Below are positions 9,192 through 18,075 of a DNA stretch of 64,000 nt, piece by piece. The notes beneath the pieces are model-generated. The model worked only from the letters and a program-made list of their open reading frames with translations, did not search any database and had not been told where the DNA came from. The translations under genes were made by a program, and so were the position numbers. Source of the stretch: an uncultured Myxococcales bacterium (GTDB lineage Bacteria > Myxococcota_A > UBA9042 > DTJE01); the NCBI GenBank assembly GCA_903936705.1, contig CAIZWN010000017.1, forward strand, positions 1-64,000, given 5' to 3'. Every line of letters begins with the position of its first letter. Position 1 is the stretch's first letter.

Positions 9192-10004
9192 TTATTGCAA
9201 CATCCCGCCGATCCCAACCGCCATAGCCACCGGGCCTGGAGGCAGCGGCGGAACCGGCGCAACGCCTCCCGCGCCCATGACGTTCTGGATCATCGTGGTA
9301 CCTTTCCATTGCAGAAACTGCATGGAAAACGCACTGGCAATCGCCTGAAAGATCTGTAGGGAATGCTGGCCGGGCGCGCCGTGATTGGCCAGCATCATCC
9401 CCATCAAGGCCGGCGAGGTCATCATGGCGTCGCCTGGACTGAAGCCAGACGCAACCGGGACCGGGATGTTGGGGCAAGGCGGCAAGGTTCCGGCGCAGGC
9501 AGCACCTGCCGGAAACATCAACGTACAGGAAAAACCGCTATGCCAAGCCACGAAAGCCTGTCCGATGGCCAGCGTTATCGAACTGACATACTGGATGAAG
9601 GCCGGCTGCTTTCCTGCAGTCACGACGCTGGCAAACAGGGCAGGCCCCATCATCGTCGGCGCAGCAACCAGGGTTCCAGGAGTCGCCATGCCCACCGGTC
9701 CGTTGATCAACACGCCGACAAATTTTGCCGACGATTGAAACGATCCGAACGCCTGACCGATACCATCACAGACGGCGTCGATCAGTTCCTCGACGTTCTT
9801 CGAAATCACCTTGTGGGTGTCCACGTGGTACGACAGCGTCGATACGGACTGGAACAAGGCCGCCGGATCCGGAGCTTTCTGATCCTTCGCCCCGAAAGGC
9901 GCCTGGGGCCCGAACCCCGAAAAACCTTCGGGCAGCATGATTGCGTTGGCCTTGAACAACTGCTTTGCCGTATTGGCCATCAGGCCGGCCTGAAACTGTG
10001 GCAT
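9192..10004 (-). CDS. Hydrophobic three-repeat protein of unknown function
   Basis: I do not recognise this 270-residue protein by name. It has no signal peptide. Three imperfect repeats are visible at about residues 76-125, 144-200 and 219-268: each begins with a helix ending in (I/A)xxAF, followed by an aromatic- or Trp-containing segment, a short strand, and a Gly/Pro-rich loop (for example GVLINGPVGMATPG and NVMGAGGVAPVPPLPPGP). The Cys residues cluster in the second repeat. A GGAGG site six bases upstream supports the start at 10004; the longer frame to 10097 would overlap the divergent gene. Such Gly/Pro-looped repeats remind me of proteins found near contractile injection loci, but that is a guess, as the baseplate module is 41 kb away. 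It is divergent from the lamin-tail lipoprotein, 63 bp apart. Confidence 0.7.
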   Translation of the reverse strand: MPQFQAGLMANTAKQLFKANAIMLPEGFSGFGPQAPFGAKDQKAPDPAALFQSVSTLSYHVDTHKVISKNVEELIDAVCDGIGQAFGSFQSSAKFVGVLINGPVGMATPGTLVAAPTMMGPALFASVVTAGKQPAFIQYVSSITLAIGQAFVAWHSGFSCTLMFPAGAACAGTLPPCPNIPVPVASGFSPGDAMMTSPALMGMMLANHGAPGQHSLQIFQAIASAFSMQFLQWKGTTMIQNVMGAGGVAPVPPLPPGPVAMAVGIGGMLQ

Positions 10005-10067
10005 CTGAACCTCCACGCCGCTTCTGATACTAACCCGAAATTGGGACGGTTCCCGAGGGAGATGACA

Positions 10068-10907
10068 ATGCATACTGTCGGGTTCGGACGATGCCATTGG
10101 CTGTTTGTGGCGATGCTGCTGGCAGCGACTCCCAGCATTTTATTGGCGTGCAGCGACGATGGACCCATCAAGCCGCGCTACACGACCGATGCGATCGGTT
10201 CCGAGGCAAAGACCAACGACCTTTCGGAAGATGCTGCCACCGATCTACCGCTGAAACCAGATGATACGCTTTGGAACACTGGAATTTTCGACCATGGCCC
10301 ATTGGCCGTGGACCTCGAAAATCTGGCAGGGACACCCGACGACTTTGAACTTGTTGACGTTTTGTCGGCTGACGAACGGCCTGACGAACCGGCTGCGCAC
10401 AATTGTCCGACACCCGGCGCCCTGATTTTCACGGAGTTCATGGCGGACCCCGACGCCGCGACTGACGCGGCAGGCGAGTATCTTGAATTGTTCAACACTT
10501 CTTCAGCTGATATCGACCTTCGCGGACTTGAATTGCATAGCGGCGCCGCGGTCCACCTGATTCGTGGAGACGCACCAGCGCTGGTGCCTGCAAACGGCGT
10601 CATCCTGCTGGCAGCAAGCGGTGACACTGGCGCAAACGGAGGCATCTGGCCTGGATACGTGTACGACAAAATCCGATTGTCCAACACCGGGGACGACTTC
10701 GCGCTGGTCTGCGACGGGACCCAGATCGACAGGGTCGTCTACATCGCGTCAAAGTGGGGCATCAGGGCCGGACACGCAATGACACTGGACCCGTCTTGCC
10801 TGAACACCATGCTGAATGATGCTTCGGCCTGCTGGTGCAACGCGACGACCCAATTCGGGGCAGGCGACTTCGGAAGCCCTGCGCTGGCCAATCAGGCTTG
10901 CCCATGA
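10068..10907 (+). CDS. Lamin-tail-domain lipoprotein
   Basis: The 279-residue protein has a signal sequence with lipobox ILLAC (Cys28), an Asp/Thr-rich linker of about 80 residues, and a lamin-tail (LTD) fold from about residue 113: GALIFTEFMADPDAA, then GEYLELFNTSS and LDLRGLEL-like strands, and a C-terminal DDFALVCDGTQIDRVVY hairpin. LTD modules in bacteria occur on exported nucleases and surface proteins; no catalytic domain is present here, so it is probably a binding or structural lipoprotein. The ATG at 10068 has GAGGGAG at ideal distance; the ATG at 10062 abuts the ribosome site. It shares a 63-bp divergent intergenic region with the three-repeat protein. Confidence 0.85.
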   Translation: MHTVGFGRCHWLFVAMLLAATPSILLACSDDGPIKPRYTTDAIGSEAKTNDLSEDAATDLPLKPDDTLWNTGIFDHGPLAVDLENLAGTPDDFELVDVLSADERPDEPAAHNCPTPGALIFTEFMADPDAATDAAGEYLELFNTSSADIDLRGLELHSGAAVHLIRGDAPALVPANGVILLAASGDTGANGGIWPGYVYDKIRLSNTGDDFALVCDGTQIDRVVYIASKWGIRAGHAMTLDPSCLNTMLNDASACWCNATTQFGAGDFGSPALANQACP

Positions 10908-11075
10908 ATGGCAATTGCAAAGGGCTGGCCCGACGGACTACGCTTGAAAATGATCCGGGAGTTCCACGGCGAAGACCGCTTTGGGTGACGCCAGCATCGA
11001 TTTCTGCTTCAAGGTCACGAAGCAGGCATCCGAAACTGCCGGATACACCAATGCTGAAACGGACGCTACCGAGTG

Positions 11076-12998
11076 ATGGAAGACCGCGTAGATGTCATTG
11101 TGGCTGGAGCCGGACTGGCCGGGGCGGTGACGGCACGAAGGCTGGCCGAGGATTTCGGCCTGCGATGCCTGGTGGTCGAGCAACGCAACCATATCGGCGG
11201 CCTTTGCCATGACGGCACCGACGATCACGGGGTCCTGATTCCCAGCTACGGGCCTCACTGGTTCCGTACTAACTCGTCCAGGGTCCGAAACTTCCTGCTC
11301 CGATTTACAGCCTGGCACGATGTGGCCTTCAAGGTTCTGGTGTGGGCCGACGGGCGCTACTGGTCATTCCCGATCAATTTGGAAACCTTCGAACAGTACT
11401 TGGGCCACCCCTCGACGACGGCCGAGATGGAGGCGGCTATCAGCGCCTGGCGTATCCCGGATGCACACCCCCGTAATTCTGAGGCGTTCGTATTGTCCAG
11501 GGTGGGCAGGCCATTCTTCCGCCTGTTCTACCAAGGATACACGCTGAAACAATGGGGGCTTGAAGCCAGCAGCCTTTTGCCATCGGCCTGCGGCCGGATT
11601 CCAATCAGGACCGACCGGGATGATCGATACCTGACCAAGGCGTTTCAGGCGATGCCGCTGGACGGCTATACGAGGATGTTCGAACGATTGCTGGACCATC
11701 CTGGCATCAAGGTCCTGCTGTCTACCAGTCTGAAGGACGTCCGAAACGATGTTGGTCATCGGCATCTCGTCTACACTGGACCGATCGACTCCTTCTTCAA
11801 CTACGCAACTGGCGCTCTGCCCTGGCGATCACTGCGCTGGGAACGCCAGAGCTTCCCTGGTGATTTCGTGATGCCGGCCATGCAGGTCAACTATCCGGAC
11901 GAACACGATTTCACGCGCATAATCGAACCGAAGCACGCCACCGGCCAGCAACTGCCGTACACCACGATCCTGCGGGAATATCCTCTCCCGTTTGCGGACG
12001 GACTGGCACCCTTCTACGCTGTCCCGACGGCGCAGGCTGTTGAACGGCACAAGCCCTACGCGGCAATGGCCGCAAGCACCCCCGACGTCACTTTCCTGGG
12101 CCGCTTTGCCGAGTACCGGAACCTGGACATGGACCAGGTGATCGAACGCGCACTGGGCGTTGCAGACCGCCTGGGCCAACGTCTGCTGGATACCAGGGAA
12201 GGTGCGAACCGGATCGCAAACCGGATGGCCGGCCAGGTCGCAGGATCCAGCGATCACGATTCGGACGCCGCCAAACCGCTTCGACGCAAGCTAGACCCTA
12301 AGGAGCCCCCGGCCGCAATTGAAATCGACCTGGTGGTTGCGCGGTATAGGGAGACCGTGGACTGGCTGCGCAACACACCTTCGTCAGCCAGGATCACCGT
12401 GTACGACAAGCGAGGCGACCTGGACCCGCGCCGGCTGCCCTGGGCACGAGTCGAGCGCCTTGAAAACGTCGGCAACGAGGCCCATGCGTACCTGCACCAC
12501 CTGGTAACCCACTACGACAGACTGGCGCCGGTGACTTTCTTCTGCCAGGGGCATCCATTCGACCACGCCTGGGATCTGCACCCTACCCTCAGGAACGTCG
12601 CCGCGGGAAGGGATCTGGTTGACGGCTTCCGTTGGCTGGGCTCCATGATCGACACCGACGATCCGCGCGGCCGACGCCTTTTCGTGCCATGGAGCAAGAA
12701 CATCGACGGCCGCGAACTGGCTTTGGACGGCTTTCACCGGGCGCTTTTTGGCGAGGATGCGCCGGACCGTATCGTATTCACCCTGGGCGGCCAGTTCGCA
12801 ATCACCGAACGCCTGGCGCGGTCACGCCCCCGGGACTTCTACCGCAGGGCACTTGACCTTGCAGCCAGTTTTCCAGACGCAGCCCACTGCTTCGAGCGAC
12901 TGTGGGATCGTGTCTTCGGAGTAACTGGTGTTGACCTGGATCGCCTGGGGGGGGCAGAGAGCCTATGTCTGCGCCCTGTCCGGCACTCACAACGATGA
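11076..12998 (+). CDS. glf: UDP-galactopyranose mutase fused to DUF3431 domain
   Basis: The protein has 640 residues in two parts. Residues 1-380 match UDP-galactopyranose mutase, a flavoenzyme converting UDP-Galp to UDP-Galf: dinucleotide loop GAGLAGAVTARRLA, YGPHWFRTN, the YTLKQWG stretch, and YTGPIDSFF. After a linker of about 35 residues, positions 415-630 match DUF3431, with VVARYRETVDWLR, the NVGNEAHAYLHHLVTHYDRL motif and FFCQGHPFDH. DUF3431 occurs in fungal and bacterial proteins near glycosyltransferases. The fusion suggests that the second domain uses or transfers the furanose product, but its chemistry is unknown. An in-frame GTG precedes the ATG by one codon. The gene stands alone, with gaps of about 110-170 bp on each side. 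Confidence 0.88.
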   Translation: MEDRVDVIVAGAGLAGAVTARRLAEDFGLRCLVVEQRNHIGGLCHDGTDDHGVLIPSYGPHWFRTNSSRVRNFLLRFTAWHDVAFKVLVWADGRYWSFPINLETFEQYLGHPSTTAEMEAAISAWRIPDAHPRNSEAFVLSRVGRPFFRLFYQGYTLKQWGLEASSLLPSACGRIPIRTDRDDRYLTKAFQAMPLDGYTRMFERLLDHPGIKVLLSTSLKDVRNDVGHRHLVYTGPIDSFFNYATGALPWRSLRWERQSFPGDFVMPAMQVNYPDEHDFTRIIEPKHATGQQLPYTTILREYPLPFADGLAPFYAVPTAQAVERHKPYAAMAASTPDVTFLGRFAEYRNLDMDQVIERALGVADRLGQRLLDTREGANRIANRMAGQVAGSSDHDSDAAKPLRRKLDPKEPPAAIEIDLVVARYRETVDWLRNTPSSARITVYDKRGDLDPRRLPWARVERLENVGNEAHAYLHHLVTHYDRLAPVTFFCQGHPFDHAWDLHPTLRNVAAGRDLVDGFRWLGSMIDTDDPRGRRLFVPWSKNIDGRELALDGFHRALFGEDAPDRIVFTLGGQFAITERLARSRPRDFYRRALDLAASFPDAAHCFERLWDRVFGVTGVDLDRLGGAESLCLRPVRHSQR

Positions 12999-13043
12999 TA
13001 TTCTCAGGCCTTGGGGAATCGAAGACTCGCATAGGATGAGCCG

Positions 13044-13073
13044 TTGACATCTTGACGACGAAGGGGGTAAATT
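13044..13073 (+). promoter_or_regulatory. Candidate sigma-70-type promoter for the response regulator gene
   Basis: TTGACA at 13044-13049 and TAAATT at 13068-13073 are separated by 18 bp and lie about 40 bp upstream of the start codon at 13112. The -35 is perfect and the -10 matches four of six positions. Confidence 0.5.
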
Positions 13074-13111
13074 CATCGTCATAGGATTGATTTCCGCACC
13101 CCGGGGGTCCC

Positions 13112-13828
13112 ATGGCGGTGAACCACGCTCCTGATGGAAGCGGTTCTGGCACCGGCGATGCGGGCGTCCATCATGGCAGGCTACGGGTGTTCATAGTCGA
13201 TGATCATCCGGTGGTCCGGCAGGGCCTGAATCTCTTGCTGAGGATGCAACCGGACATGGAATGCTGCGGCGAGGCGGATACCGTGCCCGAGGCGCTGCGA
13301 GGAATTGCCGGGACGTTGCCTGACGTGGCCATGGTAGACCTGACATTGCGAGATTCCAGCGGCCTGGAACTGGTCAAGACCCTTCACTGCACGTATCCGT
13401 CCATGCCGGTGCTGGTCCTGTCGATGCACGACGAAATGCTGTACGCCGAACGCGTACTGAAGGCCGGAGCGATGGGATATGTGATGAAGGACGAGGCTCA
13501 CGAGACGATTCCACTGGCAGTGCGAAAAGTCGCAGCCGGAAGGATCCACCTCAGCGAGCGCATGTCCGGACGGCTTCTGTCAATGTTCCTGCAGGGTTCT
13601 TCGGCGCCCGGCAATTCAGAAGTGCGATGTCTCAGCGATCGCGAGATGGAGGTTTTCGAGCTGATTGGCAGGGGCGTGTCGACCCGCGAGATCGCGGGTC
13701 AATTGAACCTGAGCATCAAGACCGTCGAGGCCCATCGCGAGCACATCAAGAAGAAGCTGCGTCTGGCAGACGCCACCGAACTGCTGCACCACGCTATCCA
13801 CTTCGTTCAAAGCGAAGAACCGGTGTGA
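13112..13828 (+). CDS. NarL/FixJ-type response regulator
   Basis: The 238-residue protein has a receiver domain (about 24-140) with the acidic pair DD in VFIVDDHPVV, the phospho-acceptor Asp in VAMVDLTLRDSSG, the Ser in LVLSMHD and the Lys in GYVMKDE. It ends in a LuxR-type helix-turn-helix (about 170-230: LSDREMEVFELIGRGVSTRE, then LNLSIKTVEAHREHIKKKL). It should bind DNA when phosphorylated by a histidine kinase, but no kinase gene is adjacent, so it is an orphan regulator here. The N-terminal 23 residues are Gly/Asp-rich and poorly conserved, so the true start could be slightly downstream. A good promoter-like pair lies upstream. Confidence 0.93.
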   Translation: MAVNHAPDGSGSGTGDAGVHHGRLRVFIVDDHPVVRQGLNLLLRMQPDMECCGEADTVPEALRGIAGTLPDVAMVDLTLRDSSGLELVKTLHCTYPSMPVLVLSMHDEMLYAERVLKAGAMGYVMKDEAHETIPLAVRKVAAGRIHLSERMSGRLLSMFLQGSSAPGNSEVRCLSDREMEVFELIGRGVSTREIAGQLNLSIKTVEAHREHIKKKLRLADATELLHHAIHFVQSEEPV

Positions 13829-14001
13829 ACCTCCTCCTGCGGGCGGAACTAGGCAATTCCCCTATGGAAAAAGCCACATCTGCCCGATGGTACTTTCGGG
13901 TTCGTTTCCAATGGCCCCCCCCCCAACAATGACCGATAACGAGAGTCGAAGGAAAAGGATTGGAGTGGCCCTCGGGAGAGGGAAATAAGGGGAGGGGATT
14001 C

Positions 14002-14211
14002 ATGCGCGCTGTCGTACCCCAAATGCAGGAGTTGAAGGCCCTGGATGATCGGTTCTACTGCCGTGCAAAACGTCGATTGGTCATGCTGGTAAACTGCCTC
14101 GACGACTACGTTGATGCAACCTCCCTGGAAAAGCGCCGCAGCGCCTGCTTTCATTGCCCTGCCGGAAGGCGCAACCGCGATGCCTACGCTGCCTCGGGCG
14201 AGGCCGGCTAG
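14002..14211 (+). CDS. Possible 69-residue small protein
   Basis: A very strong ribosome site (AAGGGGAGGGG, six bases before the ATG) precedes a 69-codon frame. The product has a helical N-terminal half (MQELKALDDRFYCRAKRRLV, then MLVNCLDDYVDATS) and a CFHC pair near the C-terminus, with four Cys in total. I know no family for it. The helix pattern and codon choice look real, but the C-terminal 20 residues are less protein-like. It lies alone in the 610-bp gap between the response regulator and the PPDK lipoprotein gene. Confidence 0.5.
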   Translation: MRAVVPQMQELKALDDRFYCRAKRRLVMLVNCLDDYVDATSLEKRRSACFHCPAGRRNRDAYAASGEAG

Positions 14212-14439
14212 GCCACGCAGTCCTGCGCCAATTTTCAACCGTCCAGTAAGTTTCACGTCGGGCACTGCCGAACGTTTCGACCCGGCATTGATCGAGTGCC
14301 GCACCTGCGCTCTAGGGGTCAGGATGGCGCTTGTTTGGGCTTGGGCACAGGTCGGGGCTCGGGCTTTTTGACCGCCAATTCAGAAATTTTATATTCCCCC
14401 AACCGCGGTCGATTGGCAGAGGACTGGCGTTGCGGGGAG
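14212..14439. other. Intergenic region, convergent gene ends
   Basis: About 230 bp with no supported gene. It lies between the 3' ends of the small plus-strand frame and the minus-strand PPDK lipoprotein gene, so it should hold terminators, but I could not identify a convincing hairpin plus T-run. The stretch GGGCTCGGGCTTTTTG near 14360 is the closest. Confidence 0.4.
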
Positions 14440-16677
14440 CTACAGCGTCATAGGTGTCGTCAGGAAGGGCCGGATCTGCTTGATCTTCAGTTGTCCAGTC
14501 CCCGCCTGGATCTTGAATTCCAGGTCCAGCAGGATGTCCGATCGGGCGTGCCCCTCCAACTCCACAGGAATTGTCGCGTCGATGGTCGCAATCAATCCGC
14601 CCAGTTCGTTCAACTGGGCGTCGGACAGGACCGGGACCCCTGGAGTCGCCAGCGTGGAGTTGACCACCCTGTAGATGCGCGACACCTGGCCCTCGGTGAT
14701 CTCCAGGCGGTCGGTTTCCGGGACTTTCGAGGCGTCGTTGCTGACCACCTTTTCGTCCCCGACCTGGGCGTTGACCAGGATCCGGCGGTCAGTGGGATCG
14801 GCGGGATCGCCTGTGAACGCCACCCCGTTGGATTGTTCGTCCGGGAAGCCCAGGCTGACCAGCACGGCCATGCCCGCTGACTCCTGGGGCACCTGGTACC
14901 AGTCCCGTTCGTCCCAGGCGGTGTCGTTGTACAGGCTGGCCCATACCTTGCGCAGGCCACGCTCGATGTCCCTTTCCTTGCTCTCGGCCGAGTCACAGGC
15001 GCTGGGGCCAGCCCCGTCGCCGTCCAGCGTATCGTCGGCGCAAACCGTGGTGCTGTCGTACAGTCCTGCGCCCGAAAATTCCAGTCCGTCCTCGACGTTG
15101 GACGACGACCGGAAGCGGACCCGCACGTTCGTGCCGCCAAACACCGCAGTGATCTTCGCGACCAGCGCCGACACCAAGGCCGGGGGCACGATGCCCGCCG
15201 TCTGGATGTGCGTACGCAGCCCCGACAGCAGTTGCTTGCGGACAACGGCGTCAACGGCCACTGTCGGGTCGGCCCCCAGCCGATGGACATACTCGCGCAG
15301 GGTTACGTCCTGGGCGGGCGAAACACGCGTGTCCGTGATCGTCGTGGCGTCCAGGAACGCCTCGAACGCCGCAAAGGGGATACCGAAGCCCGGAACCTGG
15401 TAGCGTTCGTCCAGGATGGCATACAGCTTTGCCAGGTTGGCGGCCTTGCCCCCGAACCGCGTGACCAGCGGGACCGGCGTGTCGTCCACGTCCATCGCCC
15501 CCAGCCCGTCCAGCGTGTCATAGGTGCGATCCACAACCGGCACGCCCTCCAGCCTGGGCCGATGGGCCGTCCACCAGGCCTGGGCCTCGGCCTCGCTGGT
15601 TTCAGCGATGGCCCAGGAATCCCCTGGGGCATCCACGGTCCCCTTCGTCACCGTCAGTCGGACCAGCTTCCCATCCCAGGATTCAAACGCCGTCAGTGCA
15701 TCCCGCACGAACAGGTTGGGGGTGCCCCGGCGGGCCATGCGGACGTTGACGTGGCTCAATTGCCACTGCCTTCCGCCCGTGACCAACCCCCCGATGATTG
15801 TCGCAACGTCGAATGGCACGCTGTCCACGACAGCCAGGTCCCGGAACCCCACCTGCCCCTGGGCCGCCGCCGCGTCGAACGCGTCCAGCGCATAGCGCCG
15901 CACGGTCCCGTACGTGATCCCCGGCGTATAGGTTTCCACGGTCACGTCGTCCTGGGCAGGGAACCAGATCGGAAAGCCTGGGTCGATCCAGGTGCGCGCC
16001 CGGGCCGGACCCATGGCGTCGAATGGCTCGAAGGTCAGGACCAGCGGGCCGGCGGTCACTATCGACTGCAACTGCTGGTAGATCCGGCGCACCTCGGCCA
16101 GTTCCAGCTGCTCGGACAGCTTGTTGGCTGTGTACACCGTGAATCCGTAAAGGTGGCCCTGCACGGGGTCGTCGATCCGGACCAGGTTTCCGGAGAAGTA
16201 GGTCCGTGTCGCCCGGACCGTCACCATTGCCATGTAGGTCGGCAGGTCCAGGCCCGGCAGGAACACGGACGCCAGGAATTCCATATGCACCGGGTACCGC
16301 ATCGCGTTCTGGACCAGGGGCGGGATCAGCGCCGGGTCGTCCCGTACCGGCACCATGTACTTCGTGGCACGCTCCCAGTTCGGAATCCCGGTGGGCCCGA
16401 TGGACAGGGCGTCGAAAGCGGCGTCGGTTTCGACCATCCGGACGCAGGCCGGTCCGCGTGGATCCGGGTCGTCCGGGTCGCAAGCCTTCAGCCAGTCCAC
16501 GGCGTCAGCGCCTGGGTCGCCCACGTCGCCCGGGAGATCCCCGCCAAGGTCCCCTTCAGGCGCGGGATCGGCGCCGTCCCCGCCCTGCCCTGCGCAACTG
16601 GCCAGCGTTGCCAGGGCCGCAAGAATCGCCAGCGCCGCCAGTCTTGCCCCGAACGCGATTCGGCCCACCGGCTTCAT
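14440..16677 (-). CDS. Exported lipoprotein with PPDK-type ATP-binding domain
   Basis: The 745-residue protein begins with a signal sequence and lipobox (LATLASC, Cys28) and an Asp/Gly-rich linker. The middle (about 90-390) is unassigned. From about residue 395 it has the N-terminal nucleotide-binding domain of PEP synthase/pyruvate phosphate dikinase: FGGKAANLAKLYAIL, VRVRFRSSSNVEDGLEFSGAG, then GMAVLVS and the C-terminal ILLDLEFKIQ-type strand. The phosphohistidine and PEP-binding domains are absent. An ATP-grasp enzyme placed outside the cytoplasmic membrane is unusual, because ATP is not expected there. It may have lost catalysis and bind another ligand. A strong GAGGAGG site supports the start, 10 bp after the partner lipoprotein gene, so the two are co-transcribed. 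Confidence 0.85.
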   Translation of the reverse strand: MKPVGRIAFGARLAALAILAALATLASCAGQGGDGADPAPEGDLGGDLPGDVGDPGADAVDWLKACDPDDPDPRGPACVRMVETDAAFDALSIGPTGIPNWERATKYMVPVRDDPALIPPLVQNAMRYPVHMEFLASVFLPGLDLPTYMAMVTVRATRTYFSGNLVRIDDPVQGHLYGFTVYTANKLSEQLELAEVRRIYQQLQSIVTAGPLVLTFEPFDAMGPARARTWIDPGFPIWFPAQDDVTVETYTPGITYGTVRRYALDAFDAAAAQGQVGFRDLAVVDSVPFDVATIIGGLVTGGRQWQLSHVNVRMARRGTPNLFVRDALTAFESWDGKLVRLTVTKGTVDAPGDSWAIAETSEAEAQAWWTAHRPRLEGVPVVDRTYDTLDGLGAMDVDDTPVPLVTRFGGKAANLAKLYAILDERYQVPGFGIPFAAFEAFLDATTITDTRVSPAQDVTLREYVHRLGADPTVAVDAVVRKQLLSGLRTHIQTAGIVPPALVSALVAKITAVFGGTNVRVRFRSSSNVEDGLEFSGAGLYDSTTVCADDTLDGDGAGPSACDSAESKERDIERGLRKVWASLYNDTAWDERDWYQVPQESAGMAVLVSLGFPDEQSNGVAFTGDPADPTDRRILVNAQVGDEKVVSNDASKVPETDRLEITEGQVSRIYRVVNSTLATPGVPVLSDAQLNELGGLIATIDATIPVELEGHARSDILLDLEFKIQAGTGQLKIKQIRPFLTTPMTL

Positions 16678-16687
16678 GCGGACCTCC

Positions 16688-17929
16688 TCACTCGCGCGCA
16701 ATCTGCAGGTTCCGCGCGCTGCCAACGAACAGTTCCACGTCCTGGCCGCCCATCGACTTCACGTCCCGACTGTATCGGGTAATCCGGCTGCACTTCATCA
16801 TCCACGCTCCATCGCACGACAGATGGATCAGTTGGTCCAGAAGGGCACCGTCCACCTCGACCTGCCCGTCGCCATCCGGTAAATCGCAAACAATGGCGCC
16901 ACCCAGGGGGTTCGGATCGTGCGAACCAACCGCCAGAATCACCTGCACGCGCGACGTAGGATCTGCCGGGGTCCACCGGACGGTTGACGAGTGACCGGCG
17001 GCGACCGAAACAACACTGGATGGCAGTGTCAAAGGAGCCACGCCCCTAGCCGTGAACGTCATGGGTGGCAGGGCGCCGCCCGAGGTCGAAGCCGTGATCA
17101 CGTCGCCGGCGTCGAACAGATCGTTCGGGTCCGGCAGCAACGTGGCCTTGTACCGATCCAGGGAGTCGGGAGTCATCGACACCGGCGTCTTCAGTCCGCC
17201 AATGGTGACGGTACCAGCGTCGTAGTGTGGCGGAAGTGGAACGCACATGCCGTAGTCGAACACCTCGGGCGGGACTTCCGGATTATCGACACAGACCTGG
17301 TCCTCGTCGCACCAGCGTTTCGTCTGGTCGGCCGAATAGCACTCCACGCCCTTGTCCAGGCACAGGCATTGGCCCACGCAATCGTCCGTCATGATTCCGG
17401 GGTCGTACAGGGTACATTTGCCCACGGTGGTCTTCTTCGTCGCGAACTGCAGCGTATGCGGCAGGGCCCGATTGAAGGAAGGCTGCGAGGCGAAGTAGGC
17501 CCGCACGCCGCCGAACCACTGGGTCTTCAGGTACCACTGGTCGCAGGTGTCGTTGCTTTCGATGGCGGAGATCCAGCCCCAGACCGAGGGCCCATCGGGA
17601 ACGTCGGCTGCGTCCGTCGAACCTCCGTCGTCGAGGCCCGGGTCGTCGGCAACGCCGGGATCATCGGCCACCCCCGGGTCATCGGCTACCCCTGAATCAT
17701 CAGCCACTCCCGGATCATCGGCTACCCCAGGATCATCGGCCAAACCCGGATCGCCGGTCCCGTCGTCCGCGACATCCCGACTGGCCGTATCGCCCGCCGT
17801 ATCCCGGCCAGGATCAGGGGAGATATCCGAATACGCCGTAGAGGACGGACATCCCCCGGCAGCCAGCGCCAGCAGCGCCACGACCGCTGCCACCACCGGC
17901 CAGGCACCGGTCTTTGAACTCACGGTCAT
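16688..17929 (-). CDS. Lipoprotein with DPGVAD tandem repeats
   Basis: The 413-residue protein has a lipobox ALAAGGC (Cys27), then a linker dominated by seven copies of a six-residue repeat (DPGVAD-like, about residues 60-101). The following domain of about 300 residues contains several Cys (for example GQCLCLDKGVECYS) and beta-rich C-terminal segments. I do not recognise the family. The ATG at 17929 is six bases from AAGGAG, better placed than the ATG at 17935. It is the first gene of a two-gene unit with the PPDK-domain lipoprotein. The two probably form a complex or serve one surface function, which is inference from 10-bp spacing and matching architecture. Confidence 0.8.
   Translation of the reverse strand: MTVSSKTGAWPVVAAVVALLALAAGGCPSSTAYSDISPDPGRDTAGDTASRDVADDGTGDPGLADDPGVADDPGVADDSGVADDPGVADDPGVADDPGLDDGGSTDAADVPDGPSVWGWISAIESNDTCDQWYLKTQWFGGVRAYFASQPSFNRALPHTLQFATKKTTVGKCTLYDPGIMTDDCVGQCLCLDKGVECYSADQTKRWCDEDQVCVDNPEVPPEVFDYGMCVPLPPHYDAGTVTIGGLKTPVSMTPDSLDRYKATLLPDPNDLFDAGDVITASTSGGALPPMTFTARGVAPLTLPSSVVSVAAGHSSTVRWTPADPTSRVQVILAVGSHDPNPLGGAIVCDLPDGDGQVEVDGALLDQLIHLSCDGAWMMKCSRITRYSRDVKSMGGQDVELFVGSARNLQIARE
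17627..17752 (-). repeat. 18-bp coding tandem repeat (about 7 units)
   Basis: Each 18-bp unit encodes Asp-Pro-Gly-(Val/Leu)-Ala-Asp in the lipoprotein linker. Units differ at a few third positions and one Pro-to-Ser change. Such arrays can change length by slippage and would alter how far the domain stands off the membrane. Confidence 0.85.
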
Positions 17930-18075
17930 GGTCATCTCCTTGCTAACGTTCCTATTCTACGAAATTGTCGCGAACAGGCGCTTCCGGCTTTCATGGTACT
18001 ATCGAAACCAATCCAGGTACCACAGGCGATCGAGAGGCCGGCAGCAACGGCCGCAGGAACATGGAGGATGGTTCC

